Source: Candidatus Methylomirabilis sp.
GTDB lineage: Bacteria; Muiribacteriota; Ozemobacteria; Ozemobacterales; Ozemobacteraceae
Assembly (NCBI GenBank): GCA_020722725.1
Contig: DYKG01000005.1
Span: 53,931-110,084 of the forward strand
Direction of reading: 5' to 3'
DNA length: 56,154 nt
Below, piece by piece: positions 1 through 7,686 of the stretch. The first letter of the stretch is position 1. Every line of letters begins with the position of its first letter. Below the pieces are notes generated by a model. That model saw nothing but the letters and a program-made list of their open reading frames with translations, made no database searches and was not told the DNA's origin. The translations under genes and the position numbers were made by a program.

Positions 1-1514
1 TTACCAGTTTGGGCTGGGCAGCCACCACCAACAACTGTTGGTTTACCTATGATGCTGGAGACCCCAGTTTGGCTTTTGTTGTCAATAGAATTTGGGTTAA
101 CAACAGTATGAGTGACCCTAACGGGGGTGTCAATGATTATAATTTGTATGGTTTCGATGGAATAAATTGGCATAATATTGAAAGCGGCACTGTTCCCGAA
201 AGCAGCACAAATTACAATCACAGCTTTACCAACTCAACGGCTTATCAAAAATATAAATTTGAAATTACTTCAAGGCATGGTGAGGCAAGCTATTATGGGT
301 TGAGAGAAGTTCGGTTTTTCCTCGATAACGTAAGAAGAGTGTCGCCAATTTTATCTGACTATACGAATGGAACTGTAACAGTTTCTGCAGACAGTGATAA
401 AGATGATCCTGCATGGCGGGCTTTTGATGATAATTTAACCAATGGGGGCGAATGGGATACTGGGAGTTCCTCTTTCCCCCACTGGATAAAGTTGGATCTT
501 GGTGCGGCTGATATCGTCGACATTTTAAGAATTTACAACGGCCCAGATGATGGAATAAAAGATTTCGTTTTTCAGGGATCGAATGATGACGTTAATTTTA
601 CGGATTTAAATTTATTTAATGGCTCTTCAAAGATAACGTGCTTTGCAAACGAAGGTTTTTACACTTATTATTTCAATAATTTTGCCGGCTACAGGTATTA
701 CCGAGTCTATGTGACAACTGCACATGGACCAGATGATACACTTGAACCCTGGGAAATCCAGTTTTATAGCACCCGTCCGACTCCTCCTCCTTCTGAGCCA
801 ATCATGACGAAAATGCTAAATGATGTGCGCAGCCCGCTGGCGCTGCAGCAGGGGGCAGCCTGCACCACCCCGTTCGGCATCATGGTTGCGGGGGGGGTTT
901 ATGCCGCCAGCCAGGCAACCAGCACCGCGACTATTTACTGGCCCCACGCCATCGATTATTATAACTCAAGCACCGACATGAGCTACGGCATCAGCCGGTC
1001 GTTGCCGCTTCTGCCACAGGCAACGGCCAACCATTGTCTGGTCTGGCATAAAGGCAAGGTTTATCGAGTCGGCGGCAATGGTACCGGCGATGCCACCGGC
1101 GCGCTTGATAACATCAACATTTTCGATTTCTCTACCAACAGCTGGGCAACCATGACATCAAACACCGGCGGCTTTGATACCGCGTTTGATTTTACCAAGC
1201 GCAATGCCGCTGCCGCCTGTTCTTTCGGCGATGAAATATTCATTTTCGGTGGCCTCGATGAGGCAGGAAAAAGACGCATCGATGGCGCCGCATGGAACCC
1301 GACGACCAACCAGGTTAGAAAACTGGGCGATTTACCCAAAACTTCCGGTTCCAACGGAACCTTTTATCATACTGTCTGCATGAGCGCGGTACCATACGGC
1401 TCATTCATTTACCTGATCGGCGGCGCAGGAATAAGCACAGACGTAAGCACAGACGCGGCTTCAACAGCAGAAAAAAACAGCGTCGGCAAAGAAATAATCA
1501 AGTTCTCGCCGTGA
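1..1514 (+). CDS. Discoidin/kelch-repeat surface protein, 5' end cut by the window
   Basis: The reading frame is open from the first bases of the window, so the true start and any signal peptide lie upstream. About 500 residues are visible. Residues 1-105 and 110-255 look like two F5/8 type C (discoidin) galactose-binding-like domains, seen in WDTGSSSFPHWIKLDLG and IVDILRIYNG followed by a QGSNDD turn. From about residue 275 kelch-type blades follow: LVWHKGKVYRVGGNG, FGDEIFIFGGLDE and YGSFIYLIGGAG. Both domain types usually bind carbohydrate or protein partners outside the cell, so an adhesin-like or fibre-tip role is inferred. It lies 25 bases upstream of a prepilin cassette. The discoidin half is visibly more A/T-rich than the kelch half, and a run of eight G lies at 890-897 inside the kelch part. 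The domain calls are fairly sure; the function is not. Confidence 0.75.
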   Translation, partial: TSLGWAATTNNCWFTYDAGDPSLAFVVNRIWVNNSMSDPNGGVNDYNLYGFDGINWHNIESGTVPESSTNYNHSFTNSTAYQKYKFEITSRHGEASYYGLREVRFFLDNVRRVSPILSDYTNGTVTVSADSDKDDPAWRAFDDNLTNGGEWDTGSSSFPHWIKLDLGAADIVDILRIYNGPDDGIKDFVFQGSNDDVNFTDLNLFNGSSKITCFANEGFYTYYFNNFAGYRYYRVYVTTAHGPDDTLEPWEIQFYSTRPTPPPSEPIMTKMLNDVRSPLALQQGAACTTPFGIMVAGGVYAASQATSTATIYWPHAIDYYNSSTDMSYGISRSLPLLPQATANHCLVWHKGKVYRVGGNGTGDATGALDNINIFDFSTNSWATMTSNTGGFDTAFDFTKRNAAAACSFGDEIFIFGGLDEAGKRRIDGAAWNPTTNQVRKLGDLPKTSGSNGTFYHTVCMSAVPYGSFIYLIGGAGISTDVSTDAASTAEKNSVGKEIIKFSP

Positions 1515-1539
1515 TTTTAATCAATCATTTGCCTAAATT

Positions 1540-2196
1540 ATGAAGGTATTTAATAAAATAATCAAGAACAGGCGCGCATTCACCATGATGGAAGTCATGG
1601 CCGGGCTGGCCATCATTTCTATTGTTACCAGCATCGGCCTGCCGGCCATTGATAATTTCTATTCATCCAGCCGGGTAAAAGCGGAAGCGGAAATCTTCGT
1701 ATCTAACCTGCGAACCGCCAGATATAGCGCGATGAGCACCCAGGCAATGCACCGACTTATTCTTCACCCCGAGGGTGGCTATTACAAAATCCAGGCTTTT
1801 GCCCCTGATTTTGAAGAAGATTACGCGGGGGCAACCGCTTCTTCAACCGCCGGAGTTACCATCGATGGCGATGCAATGACCGAATATGACAGTCCTGACT
1901 GGTTGAGCATCATCGACGGCGAAGAGCATGAAGTCGATGCAGGTGTCTCGATTTATCGCAGCGCTTCGATGCCGAACATCGTTTTTTTTCAGCCCAACGG
2001 TTACCTGGGCTATGATTCCGACGGCTCAAACACATTCAACGTTTCCGATCAGGCACCATTACCGGAAACTCATGTGACATTCGTCTATGGCAATTCGGCA
2101 ATCAGGGTCATCATCAACGCATTCGGTGTGATGAGCTCCGAAGCCTTTCAGGTAGATGATGACTTTAACCCTGACAACGATGGTGTAATATGGTAA
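1540..2196 (+). CDS. Prepilin-like protein, GspH/FimT type (cassette 1, Ala at -1)
   Basis: This 218-residue protein has a short basic leader, a class III cleavage site and a hydrophobic helix. The site reads RRA then FTMMEV, so the conserved Glu is at mature position 5, but the residue before the cut is Ala rather than the usual Gly. The helix MAGLAIISIVTSIGLPAI continues into an N-terminal region (VSNLRTARYSAMSTQ) typical of GspH/FimT minor pseudopilins. The rest is a globular domain of about 150 residues. Such proteins are processed by the PilD/GspO peptidase and build the tip of a pseudopilus or type IV pilus. It is the first of three overlapping or adjacent prepilin genes. No ATPase, secretin or peptidase gene is in this window, so the machine it serves is unknown. 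Confidence 0.85.
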   Translation: MKVFNKIIKNRRAFTMMEVMAGLAIISIVTSIGLPAIDNFYSSSRVKAEAEIFVSNLRTARYSAMSTQAMHRLILHPEGGYYKIQAFAPDFEEDYAGATASSTAGVTIDGDAMTEYDSPDWLSIIDGEEHEVDAGVSIYRSASMPNIVFFQPNGYLGYDSDGSNTFNVSDQAPLPETHVTFVYGNSAIRVIINAFGVMSSEAFQVDDDFNPDNDGVIW

Positions 2197-2738
2197 TTTT
2201 AAACAATCATTCAATTGAATTCAGGCGCGATGGTTTTTCTTTAACCGAAATCATGATTTCCACCCTTGTTATGACAATGATGCTGGCTTCGGTCATCGGT
2301 TTCATTCACTCCGGTTCAGAGCTCTGGCGCAAGGGCTACAGCAAGATCGATGCCCAGAACTATAAGCGTGCCGCCTTCGAGCTGATCAAGGCTGATCTGA
2401 TGAAAGCCTACCGTATTGAAGACCCGATGGCCTCGACTACCTCACAGATAACCGCGCCGGGTTTAAAATATTCCATGGCTATTCACAATGGTGATCTCTG
2501 TGACTTTAGAATTATGATTAATTCTGATTCTTCGCTCATAAGAGATGTCGCTTCGCCAGCTTATGAGACAAATTACAACATTCGCATTGCCCGCAATGTC
2601 GCAAGTTTTTCCGTAACCCGCATTTCAACCTGGACGATTCGGGTATTCCTCGAAATCGGCACTGACCCGGATGATTACGGTGAACGCGAAACCATTTCAA
2701 GTGACACCATGGTTTTTACTGCCCCGATGGCAGGCTAG
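2190..2738 (+). CDS. Prepilin-like protein, PulG/GspJ-like (cassette 1, Gly at -1)
   Basis: The start codon overlaps the end of the previous gene by 7 bases, which suggests translational coupling. The leader ends RRDG and the mature protein starts FSLTEIM, giving the classic Gly at -1 and Glu at +5. The helix STLVMTMMLASVIGFIHSG follows. The 182-residue length and the motif YKRAAFELIKADLMKAYRI resemble the GspJ/PulJ type of minor pseudopilin, although that assignment rests on general shape only. It is the middle gene of cassette 1. Confidence 0.85.
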   Translation: MVILNNHSIEFRRDGFSLTEIMISTLVMTMMLASVIGFIHSGSELWRKGYSKIDAQNYKRAAFELIKADLMKAYRIEDPMASTTSQITAPGLKYSMAIHNGDLCDFRIMINSDSSLIRDVASPAYETNYNIRIARNVASFSVTRISTWTIRVFLEIGTDPDDYGERETISSDTMVFTAPMAG

Positions 2739-2748
2739 GGAGCATTGC

Positions 2749-3381
2749 ATGAAAGCACGCAAAGGCAACGCCGGAACCATCATGATTGTGATGATCATGG
2801 GTTTTCTGATGACCGTCACCACCGCCTATATGAAAATGGTGCAGACCGAAAACCTGGTCAGAGGAATGATCGATCACTCAGACCGTGCGCTCGATGCCGC
2901 CTTTTCAGGAGTTCAGTATGCAATGTCGGTCGCCCAGACCAAAAGTGACATGTTCATCAATGATACCAATGCAATCAAACAAAGAATTTATTTCATCGAC
3001 TCTTTACTCACACCAGACTGGGATTGTACAGCGAGTTCGCCACTTTCTTATCCAAACAAACTTCAGTCTGACTGGTTTTTTTATGATGGCAATTTCGAAT
3101 TGATGAAAATTCATAACGACATCAACAAACCCTATGTTTTCAGGGTTACGTCTTATGCTTCGCATACCGCCTCGCTTCTGGTTCCCTCAGAATATATAAT
3201 CAAGTCTCAAGGCAGATTCATCGAGTATTCTGATGATAACTCCAGCGTTATCAACGAGTACAAGGCTCAGGTCATCGCTCTGGTTCAAATAGACTTCACC
3301 AGAAAAGTCCTGAAGCTCAAAGCCTGGCGCCAGATGCAGTTTCAAGACGACGCCAACTTCTTCAACATCGACCATTTTTAA
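2749..3381 (+). CDS. PilX/GspK-like minor pseudopilin without Glu5 (cassette 1)
   Basis: The frame is open further upstream, but the ATG at 2749 has a Shine-Dalgarno-like AGGGAG just before it and gives a sensible leader, so I start there (210 residues). The leader MKARKGNAG is followed by TIMIVMIMGFLMTV, a hydrophobic helix with no Glu at position 5, as in GspK and PilX minor pilins. Further on, RALDAAFSGVQYAMSVAQ resembles the post-helix segment of PilX-N proteins. In type II secretion the Glu5-less GspK caps the pseudopilus tip above GspI and GspJ. A similar capping role here is inferred from its position as the last gene of a three-prepilin cassette. Confidence 0.8.
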   Translation: MKARKGNAGTIMIVMIMGFLMTVTTAYMKMVQTENLVRGMIDHSDRALDAAFSGVQYAMSVAQTKSDMFINDTNAIKQRIYFIDSLLTPDWDCTASSPLSYPNKLQSDWFFYDGNFELMKIHNDINKPYVFRVTSYASHTASLLVPSEYIIKSQGRFIEYSDDNSSVINEYKAQVIALVQIDFTRKVLKLKAWRQMQFQDDANFFNIDHF

Positions 3382-3445
3382 TAATTCTGTAATTCTGAAT
3401 TCTGGTGAATTCTGGGGTGAATTCTGGGGACATCTTACTTAATTA
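3381..3445. repeat. Tandem AATTCTG repeats ending in a GGGGACATCTTA motif
   Basis: Five copies of AATTCTG occur at 3383, 3391, 3398, 3408 and 3420, the last two embedded in 12-base units TGAATTCTGGGG. The block ends in GGGGACATCTTACTTAATTA (3426-3445). A near-copy, GGGACATCTTATTCAATTA, lies at 6524-6542 where a Phd-type antitoxin gene breaks off. Sequences of the form TTCTGGGGACA...ACTTAATT often flank REP-associated tyrosine transposases; from memory this looks like such an end, but no transposase is present here. Confidence 0.6.
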
Positions 3446-3547
3446 ATCATTCCGCTTGCTCCTGGTATTAAGCAAACACACGAAGACATCAATTGAGTTT
3501 AAAAGCTTTTTGTTATACTTTTGGCGATGAAAGATGAAAATTGAGTC

Positions 3548-3604
3548 ATGGTTGCTGCGGCGAAGAAAAAGAAAAGGTCTGGTCTTATGCCGGTTATTGC
3601 ATAA
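3548..3604 (+). pseudogene. Fossil of an Uma2-family gene (5' end only)
   Basis: This 18-codon stretch begins ATGGTTGCTGCGGCG and matches the first about 55 bases of the intact Uma2 gene at 3668 (ATGGCTGGAGCGGTG). The shared part continues through a run of Lys codons to CTTATGCCGRTTAT, with a frame slip in between, and then stops at TAA. A TATACT box precedes both copies, so the promoter region seems to have been duplicated as well. I read it as the remains of a tandem duplication. It is too short to be a functional nuclease. Confidence 0.6.
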
Positions 3605-3667
3605 TTCTGTAAGAAACAACCTTTGTAATGCTATACTATATCGGAATAACCTGACGGAGGTGCGGCG

Positions 3668-4291
3668 ATGGCTGGAGCGGTGAAAAAGAAGCGGGAGCGT
3701 TATTCTTATGCCGATTATCTGAGCTGGGGCGATGACCAGCGCTGTGAACTTATTGATGGTGATATCTATGCTATGACTTCACCAAGCGTTGTGCACCAGA
3801 GCATTTTAACTCAACTCATTAAGCAATTTGCTGTCTTTTTTGATGAAAAGCCCTGTAAGGTTTTTTGTGCGCCACTCGATTTGGTTCTGGATAAAAAATC
3901 AAAAAAGAATGATGAGATATTCACGGTGGTGCAGCCTGATATCATGGTTGTCTGTGATGAGAAGACAATTGAAGAACAACGCATTGTTGGCGCACCAGAT
4001 CTGATTATTGAGATAATCTCACCTTCAACTGCCGCAAGAGACAATATCTCCAAGAAAGCACTTTATGAGAAGGCCGGCGTCAGAGAGTTCTGGCTGGTCA
4101 GCCCGACAGACCGCCTCATCAGAGTCTACCGACTTGAAAAAGACGGCCTGTTTGGCCGCGATGATGTTTATGACGAGACGGCACAGATCGGGATAGCGTT
4201 GTTTGAGGGTCTAAGCATCGACTGCCGCCGCGTTTTTCCTGAACAACCCGAAATTAAGCGGGTTAAAGAGCCCCCAATGCAGTATTTATGA
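3668..4291 (+). CDS. Uma2 family (DUF820) PD-(D/E)XK endonuclease-like protein
   Basis: The 207-residue protein has the Uma2 layout: an N-terminal YADYLSWGDDQRCELIDGDIYAM, a middle VFCAPLDLVLD, then VVQPDIMVVCDE and LIIEIISPSTAARDNISKK. In the family, the Asp of QPDI, the Glu of IIEI-SPST and the Lys of K-x-YEKAGVREFWLVSP form the restriction-endonuclease-like core. All are present, so the gene looks intact. A Shine-Dalgarno GGAGG (3656-3660) precedes the ATG. Uma2 genes are often multicopy and of uncertain role. A truncated relative lies just upstream and an Rpn-family nuclease just downstream, so this patch may be a hotspot for selfish or defence-type nucleases. Confidence 0.85.
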   Translation: MAGAVKKKRERYSYADYLSWGDDQRCELIDGDIYAMTSPSVVHQSILTQLIKQFAVFFDEKPCKVFCAPLDLVLDKKSKKNDEIFTVVQPDIMVVCDEKTIEEQRIVGAPDLIIEIISPSTAARDNISKKALYEKAGVREFWLVSPTDRLIRVYRLEKDGLFGRDDVYDETAQIGIALFEGLSIDCRRVFPEQPEIKRVKEPPMQYL

Positions 4292-4326
4292 TTGATTTGC
4301 CGGGTTAAATTGATTATAATCAAAAT

Positions 4327-5382
4327 ATGGGCGAAACTGATAAGGGCTACAAACTGATTTTTTCGCATGCGCAGATGGTCGAAGAGCTGCTGCGGGACTT
4401 CGTCAGGGAAGATTGGGTCGGGCTTCTGGATTTTTCTACTCTTGAAAAATATAACAGCTCGTTTGTCTCTGACGATCTCAAAGAGCGCTTCGATGACGTG
4501 ATCTGGTCGGTTCGATGGGGAACCAGGCAACTTTACGTATACATTCTTTTAGAGTTTCAGTCTGAAGAAGACTACTTCATGAGCGTTCGCATCATGACTT
4601 ATCTCGGGCTGCTTTACCAGGATCTGATCAGAACCAGAAAAATCAAAGAGGGCGCTTTTCTTCCACCGGTTCTGCCGATTGTACTGTATAACGGTGAACG
4701 GCGATGGCTTAAAGCTCCCCTTGACATCAATGATCTGATCGGGCCTTCACCCAGAGGTCTCGAACATTATCTTCCCCGTCTTCGTTATCTCCTGATCGAT
4801 GAAATGAAATACGCTGATGAGGAATTGAGCAGCATAAACAGCCTGGTTGCTTCGCTTTTCAGACTAGAACGGCAACAGACACCGGAAAAAATAAGGGAAA
4901 TTCTGAAATTACTGATCGACTGGCTCAAAGAACCCGGACAGCAAAGTATAAGGCGGGCATTTACCGTCTGGCTCGGGCGCCTGATTCTTCCAAACAGGTA
5001 TCCGAATTCTCCGGTTCCTGAGTTCAACGATCTGCAGGAGGTAAATACAATGCTCGCTGAAACCATTAAAAACTGGCATATCCAATGGAAAGAGGAAGGT
5101 CTGAAAGAAGGCTTGGAAGAAGGCAAAAAAGAGGGTATCAAAGAGGGTATCAAAGAAGGTATCAAAGAAGGTATCAAAGAAGGCATTGAAAAAAAACAGG
5201 TGGAAGCCGCGATTAATATGCACCAAAAAGGCTTTCCAACAGAAACGATTGCTGAGGTTCTTGATCTGACTATCGAAAAAGCAGAAGAAATCATTGCCAG
5301 AAACCAAGTTTCTGAGAAGCCCGCAACATATGCACCCACTTCCCGACCAGTAAAGAAAAAGCCCACAAAAACACGACAGTAA
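4327..5382 (+). CDS. Rpn family (Transposase_31-like) recombination-promoting nuclease
   Basis: The 351-residue protein matches the Rpn/YhgA-like layout. The N-terminal PD-(D/E)XK domain shows RFDDVIWSVRW, YVYILLEFQSEED and MTYLGLLYQDLIR, followed by LPPVLPIVLYNGERRW. In RpnA proteins the Asp of the first motif and the E-x-Q of the second are catalytic, and both are present. The middle is helical. Residues 255-290 are a run of KEG(I/L) units, and the C-terminus is basic (KKKPTKTRQ). RpnA-type proteins of Escherichia coli promote RecA-independent recombination. No clear Shine-Dalgarno precedes the ATG. It follows Uma2 by 35 bases, possibly on the same transcript. Confidence 0.85.
   Translation: MGETDKGYKLIFSHAQMVEELLRDFVREDWVGLLDFSTLEKYNSSFVSDDLKERFDDVIWSVRWGTRQLYVYILLEFQSEEDYFMSVRIMTYLGLLYQDLIRTRKIKEGAFLPPVLPIVLYNGERRWLKAPLDINDLIGPSPRGLEHYLPRLRYLLIDEMKYADEELSSINSLVASLFRLERQQTPEKIREILKLLIDWLKEPGQQSIRRAFTVWLGRLILPNRYPNSPVPEFNDLQEVNTMLAETIKNWHIQWKEEGLKEGLEEGKKEGIKEGIKEGIKEGIKEGIEKKQVEAAINMHQKGFPTETIAEVLDLTIEKAEEIIARNQVSEKPATYAPTSRPVKKKPTKTRQ
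5128..5187 (+). repeat. Five 12-base repeats coding KEGI inside the Rpn gene
   Basis: Five head-to-tail copies of AAAGARGGTATC code for Lys-Glu-Gly-Ile. Because the unit is a multiple of three, gain or loss of copies would change only the length of the protein linker. Such KEG(I/L) runs are common near the C-termini of Rpn-family proteins. Confidence 0.85.
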
Positions 5383-5466
5383 AAATTTTATTCATTATTT
5401 TTTCCCATTTTTGTTTTTCAGGTGATTTAACAGTGAGACCTGCAAAAAACAAATCCGGAGGAAAAA

Positions 5467-6351
5467 ATGCCCAGAATCAAATTCATCAGTCTTCTGACCG
5501 CTTTTATTTTTGTCTGCCTTTTTGCTTCAGCCGCCGAAGAAAATTCTGAACAACGTTTTCTACAATTGATCAGCGGCAAATACCGATTCAGGCTGCAAGT
5601 AATCAATGTCAGCACTAAAAAAGAAGTTCATAATGCGACCGCAACCGTCACCATCGAGCAAAATCGCGCTAATATAGAAATAAATGCCTCCGGCTACCGT
5701 ATGGGCACCCGCGATTTTGACCTGATAAAAGGGGTTTATTATTATGAAGGCCCTGCCTACGTTCATGAACCTGAAATCAACACTTTTCTCCGTGATCATA
5801 ATCTTAAACAGATAAAGGGCGGCATCGCCTGCCCTGAATGGGAACCATGCAATAACTGCTGGTATGACGAATTCTGCATCGCCGGAGAATTTTTCAAAAA
5901 AGATTTTGAATACATTTCCAGCAAAGATTTTCATGTTCATATAAACCGGACTCACGATTACGCCTACCCCCCACGCATTTTCATTTTTGACTGCGAAGAC
6001 AAATGGGGTTTCGAAATCATGGTTGACCGAACCGCACTAAAACCACGGGGGCAAAATTATGTCGATATCATCATCACACACAATAGAGAACACCACCAGC
6101 CAGAGGCCGAATATTTCAGGCATCTCGCAACATCATATCGGGTCGGCACCGAAAAACTGCATTCCCTTACTCATGAAGATGAATTTCTGCGCCTGCAGGA
6201 ACGTCTTGAACTGATCTCCATGAAGCTGACCCGCAATTTCGCAGACCTTGACCCGAAAGTAAAAGACGAGATTCTCGCCTTGTTGCCTGACGAAAGCACA
6301 CTTGCCAGAAACCTGAAAAGCATCACGACTTTTGCCAATCTGCACGAATGA
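5467..6351 (+). CDS. Secreted protein of unknown function with a Cys cluster
   Basis: A GGAGGA Shine-Dalgarno precedes the ATG. The first 23 residues form a signal peptide (MPRIKFISLLTAFIFVCLFASAA). I do not recognise the 270-residue mature protein. Visible marks are a Cys-rich stretch around residues 122-140 (CPEWEPCNNC followed by WYDEFC), which could bind metal or form disulfides, and a C-terminal helical region (LRLQERLELISMKLTRNFADL). It stands alone between the Rpn gene and a broken antitoxin gene. Confidence 0.7.
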   Translation: MPRIKFISLLTAFIFVCLFASAAEENSEQRFLQLISGKYRFRLQVINVSTKKEVHNATATVTIEQNRANIEINASGYRMGTRDFDLIKGVYYYEGPAYVHEPEINTFLRDHNLKQIKGGIACPEWEPCNNCWYDEFCIAGEFFKKDFEYISSKDFHVHINRTHDYAYPPRIFIFDCEDKWGFEIMVDRTALKPRGQNYVDIIITHNREHHQPEAEYFRHLATSYRVGTEKLHSLTHEDEFLRLQERLELISMKLTRNFADLDPKVKDEILALLPDESTLARNLKSITTFANLHE

Positions 6352-6430
6352 GCCGAAAAAAAGATTGAAGCAAAATCGCTGTGGCTTTTAGTTGACATCG
6401 CGTACGCTTAATAAGAGTGGAGGCTGAAAA

Positions 6431-6607
6431 ATGACTGTTTTAAATGCTACCGAAGCGCGTTCAAAGCTTTACAGCCTTATTGATGAGACGTTGAAAACCC
6501 ATAAACCGATAGTGGTTAATTCGAGGGACATCTTATTCAATTATCCTATTCTCAAGATTCTTTGTGTCCTTGGTGTCCTCGCGCCTTTGAGCGAGCTTTT
6601 TGGGTAA
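6431..6607 (+). pseudogene. Truncated Phd/YefM-type antitoxin gene
   Basis: A good Shine-Dalgarno (GTGGAGG) precedes ATG 6431. The first 31 residues are a typical Phd/YefM N-terminus: MTVLNATEARSKLYSLIDET, then LKTHKPIVV. An intact homologue would continue into a conserved Gly-rich strand and the toxin-binding tail. Instead the frame runs at about 6520 into GGGACATCTTATTCAATTA, an element also seen at 3427-3445, and stops after 58 codons. No toxin gene follows. A TTGACA box lies at 6392. I read it as the antitoxin half of a lost toxin-antitoxin pair cut by an element; the sequence shows the break clearly. Confidence 0.75.
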
Positions 6608-6641
6608 ACAATCAAATATGATTCATTTAAAAAGCAATAAA

Positions 6642-6681
6642 AATCAGACCGCACGCCTGATTAAAAGAGGGCGGTCTGATT
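6642..6681 (-). terminator. Terminator of the small heat-shock protein gene
   Basis: An 11-base stem AATCAGACCGC pairs with GCGGTCTGATT at 6671-6681. Read on the minus strand it is followed by TTTTATTGCTTTTT, as in a Rho-independent terminator, and it lies 24 bases past the stop codon of the heat-shock gene. Confidence 0.8.
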
Positions 6682-6704
6682 CAAACAGAATTTTGGCTGA
6701 TAGC

Positions 6705-7325
6705 TTATTTTATTGGAATGCGGTAGCCATTTTCGTCGGCAGGGCTCGATTTGTCTATGGGCAGCGTCACTTTGAGAACACCATCCTGATAAACGGCGCT
6801 TGAGCCTGCTTCAATAACCTTGCGGGGCAGCGCAATTACCCGGGAAAAATTGCCGTATGAAATCTCGCGCCGGAAAAACCGGTCTTTTTCTTCTTCGCTT
6901 TGCTCAGATTTGCGTTCTGAGCTGATCACCAGTTCATTGCCGCGCAGGCGCAGATCTATGCCCTCTTTGCTGTGGCCCGGCAGGTCTACTTCCACAAGAA
7001 TGTTGTCGCCTTCGACCCGCACATCAGCGCGCCCCTGGCTGAATCCATGCATATTGCGGGTAAGGTCGGGAATCTGCATGCCTTTGAAACCATGCAGTCC
7101 CTTGAACGAATCGAACATTTGTTCCATTTCTTTTTCGAAATTATCGAAAAATGGGTCAGAGGGCATTTTTATTGCACCAAATGGCCGAGGCAGATCATCT
7201 TTTTTGCTTTCTGCCTGTTTTTTCTGATCGCCAAGAACGTCTTTTATTTCAGCTCTCAGCGAAACGGCAAAGCTCGCCAGTATCAGCACAATTGCCAGCA
7301 AACCAAAAATTTTAAAAGATTTCAT
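6705..7325 (-). CDS. Hsp20/alpha-crystallin small heat-shock protein with a signal sequence
   Basis: The ATG at 7325 follows an excellent AAGGAGGTGG, so I prefer it to the upstream start in the same frame (206 residues). Residues 1-25 (MKSFKIFGLLAIVLILASFA and on to RAE) form a hydrophobic export signal or membrane anchor. An acidic, Phe-rich linker follows (DPFFDNFEKEMEQMFDSF). The alpha-crystallin domain spans about residues 95-190 with VEVDLPGHSKEGIDL, FFRREISYGNFSRVIALP and YQDGVLKVTLPI. The C-terminal I-x-I motif (YRIPIK) needed for oligomerisation is present. Small heat-shock proteins hold unfolded proteins without ATP and are nearly always cytoplasmic. An exported one would guard the envelope; this is inference from the leader. 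Confidence 0.88.
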   Translation of the reverse strand: MKSFKIFGLLAIVLILASFAVSLRAEIKDVLGDQKKQAESKKDDLPRPFGAIKMPSDPFFDNFEKEMEQMFDSFKGLHGFKGMQIPDLTRNMHGFSQGRADVRVEGDNILVEVDLPGHSKEGIDLRLRGNELVISSERKSEQSEEEKDRFFRREISYGNFSRVIALPRKVIEAGSSAVYQDGVLKVTLPIDKSSPADENGYRIPIK

Positions 7326-7686
7326 TGTTTCCCACCTCCTTATCAACTAATTAAATTGACCCGCCCGGAAAATTTAAGGTTCCAGAATTTTGCAAAGATT
7401 TTCCCGGCATCGAACTTATCGCCTCTGCAAAGGTCATTTCGACCCTGCTTCACTGAAGCTGAACAAAACTCAATGGCCGCTTTGAAAAAGGTTCATGCTT
7501 GCCGATCAGACACACATTTACGGCGAAATTATCAAAGTTGCCTGCCGCCTCTCTGACAGGGGCAACAAGAGAATTGCGGGTATTGTTTGCGATGTTTCGG
7601 TGCCACAACGCGCCAGACGGTGACAATTTTAGATGCTTCGCCTGCATTTATGCAAACCGCAATCAATGCCTCGATGGAGTTATACC
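7326..7686. other. Intergenic stretch with a dispersed element and no convincing gene
   Basis: Nothing in the 361 bases reads as an intact gene on either strand. GGTCATTTCGACC at 7432-7444, followed by CTGCTTCACTGAAGC, also occurs at 15471 and looks like a dispersed intergenic element. The last part, leading to 7687, should have encoded the lost front of the receiver domain but shows no receiver motif in any frame. Confidence 0.5.

Noticed and set aside
2671..2748. Longer start for the third prepilin of cassette 1
   Set aside because: The extra 26 residues overlap the previous gene in another frame and would put the class III signal inside the protein; ATG 2749 has a ribosome site.
4785..5366. 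Long minus-strand frames opposite the Rpn gene (repetitive Ser/Pro/Leu-Ile and Phe/Asp runs)
   Set aside because: They are antisense products of the KEGI repeat and of the Rpn coding sequence, with no ribosome site.
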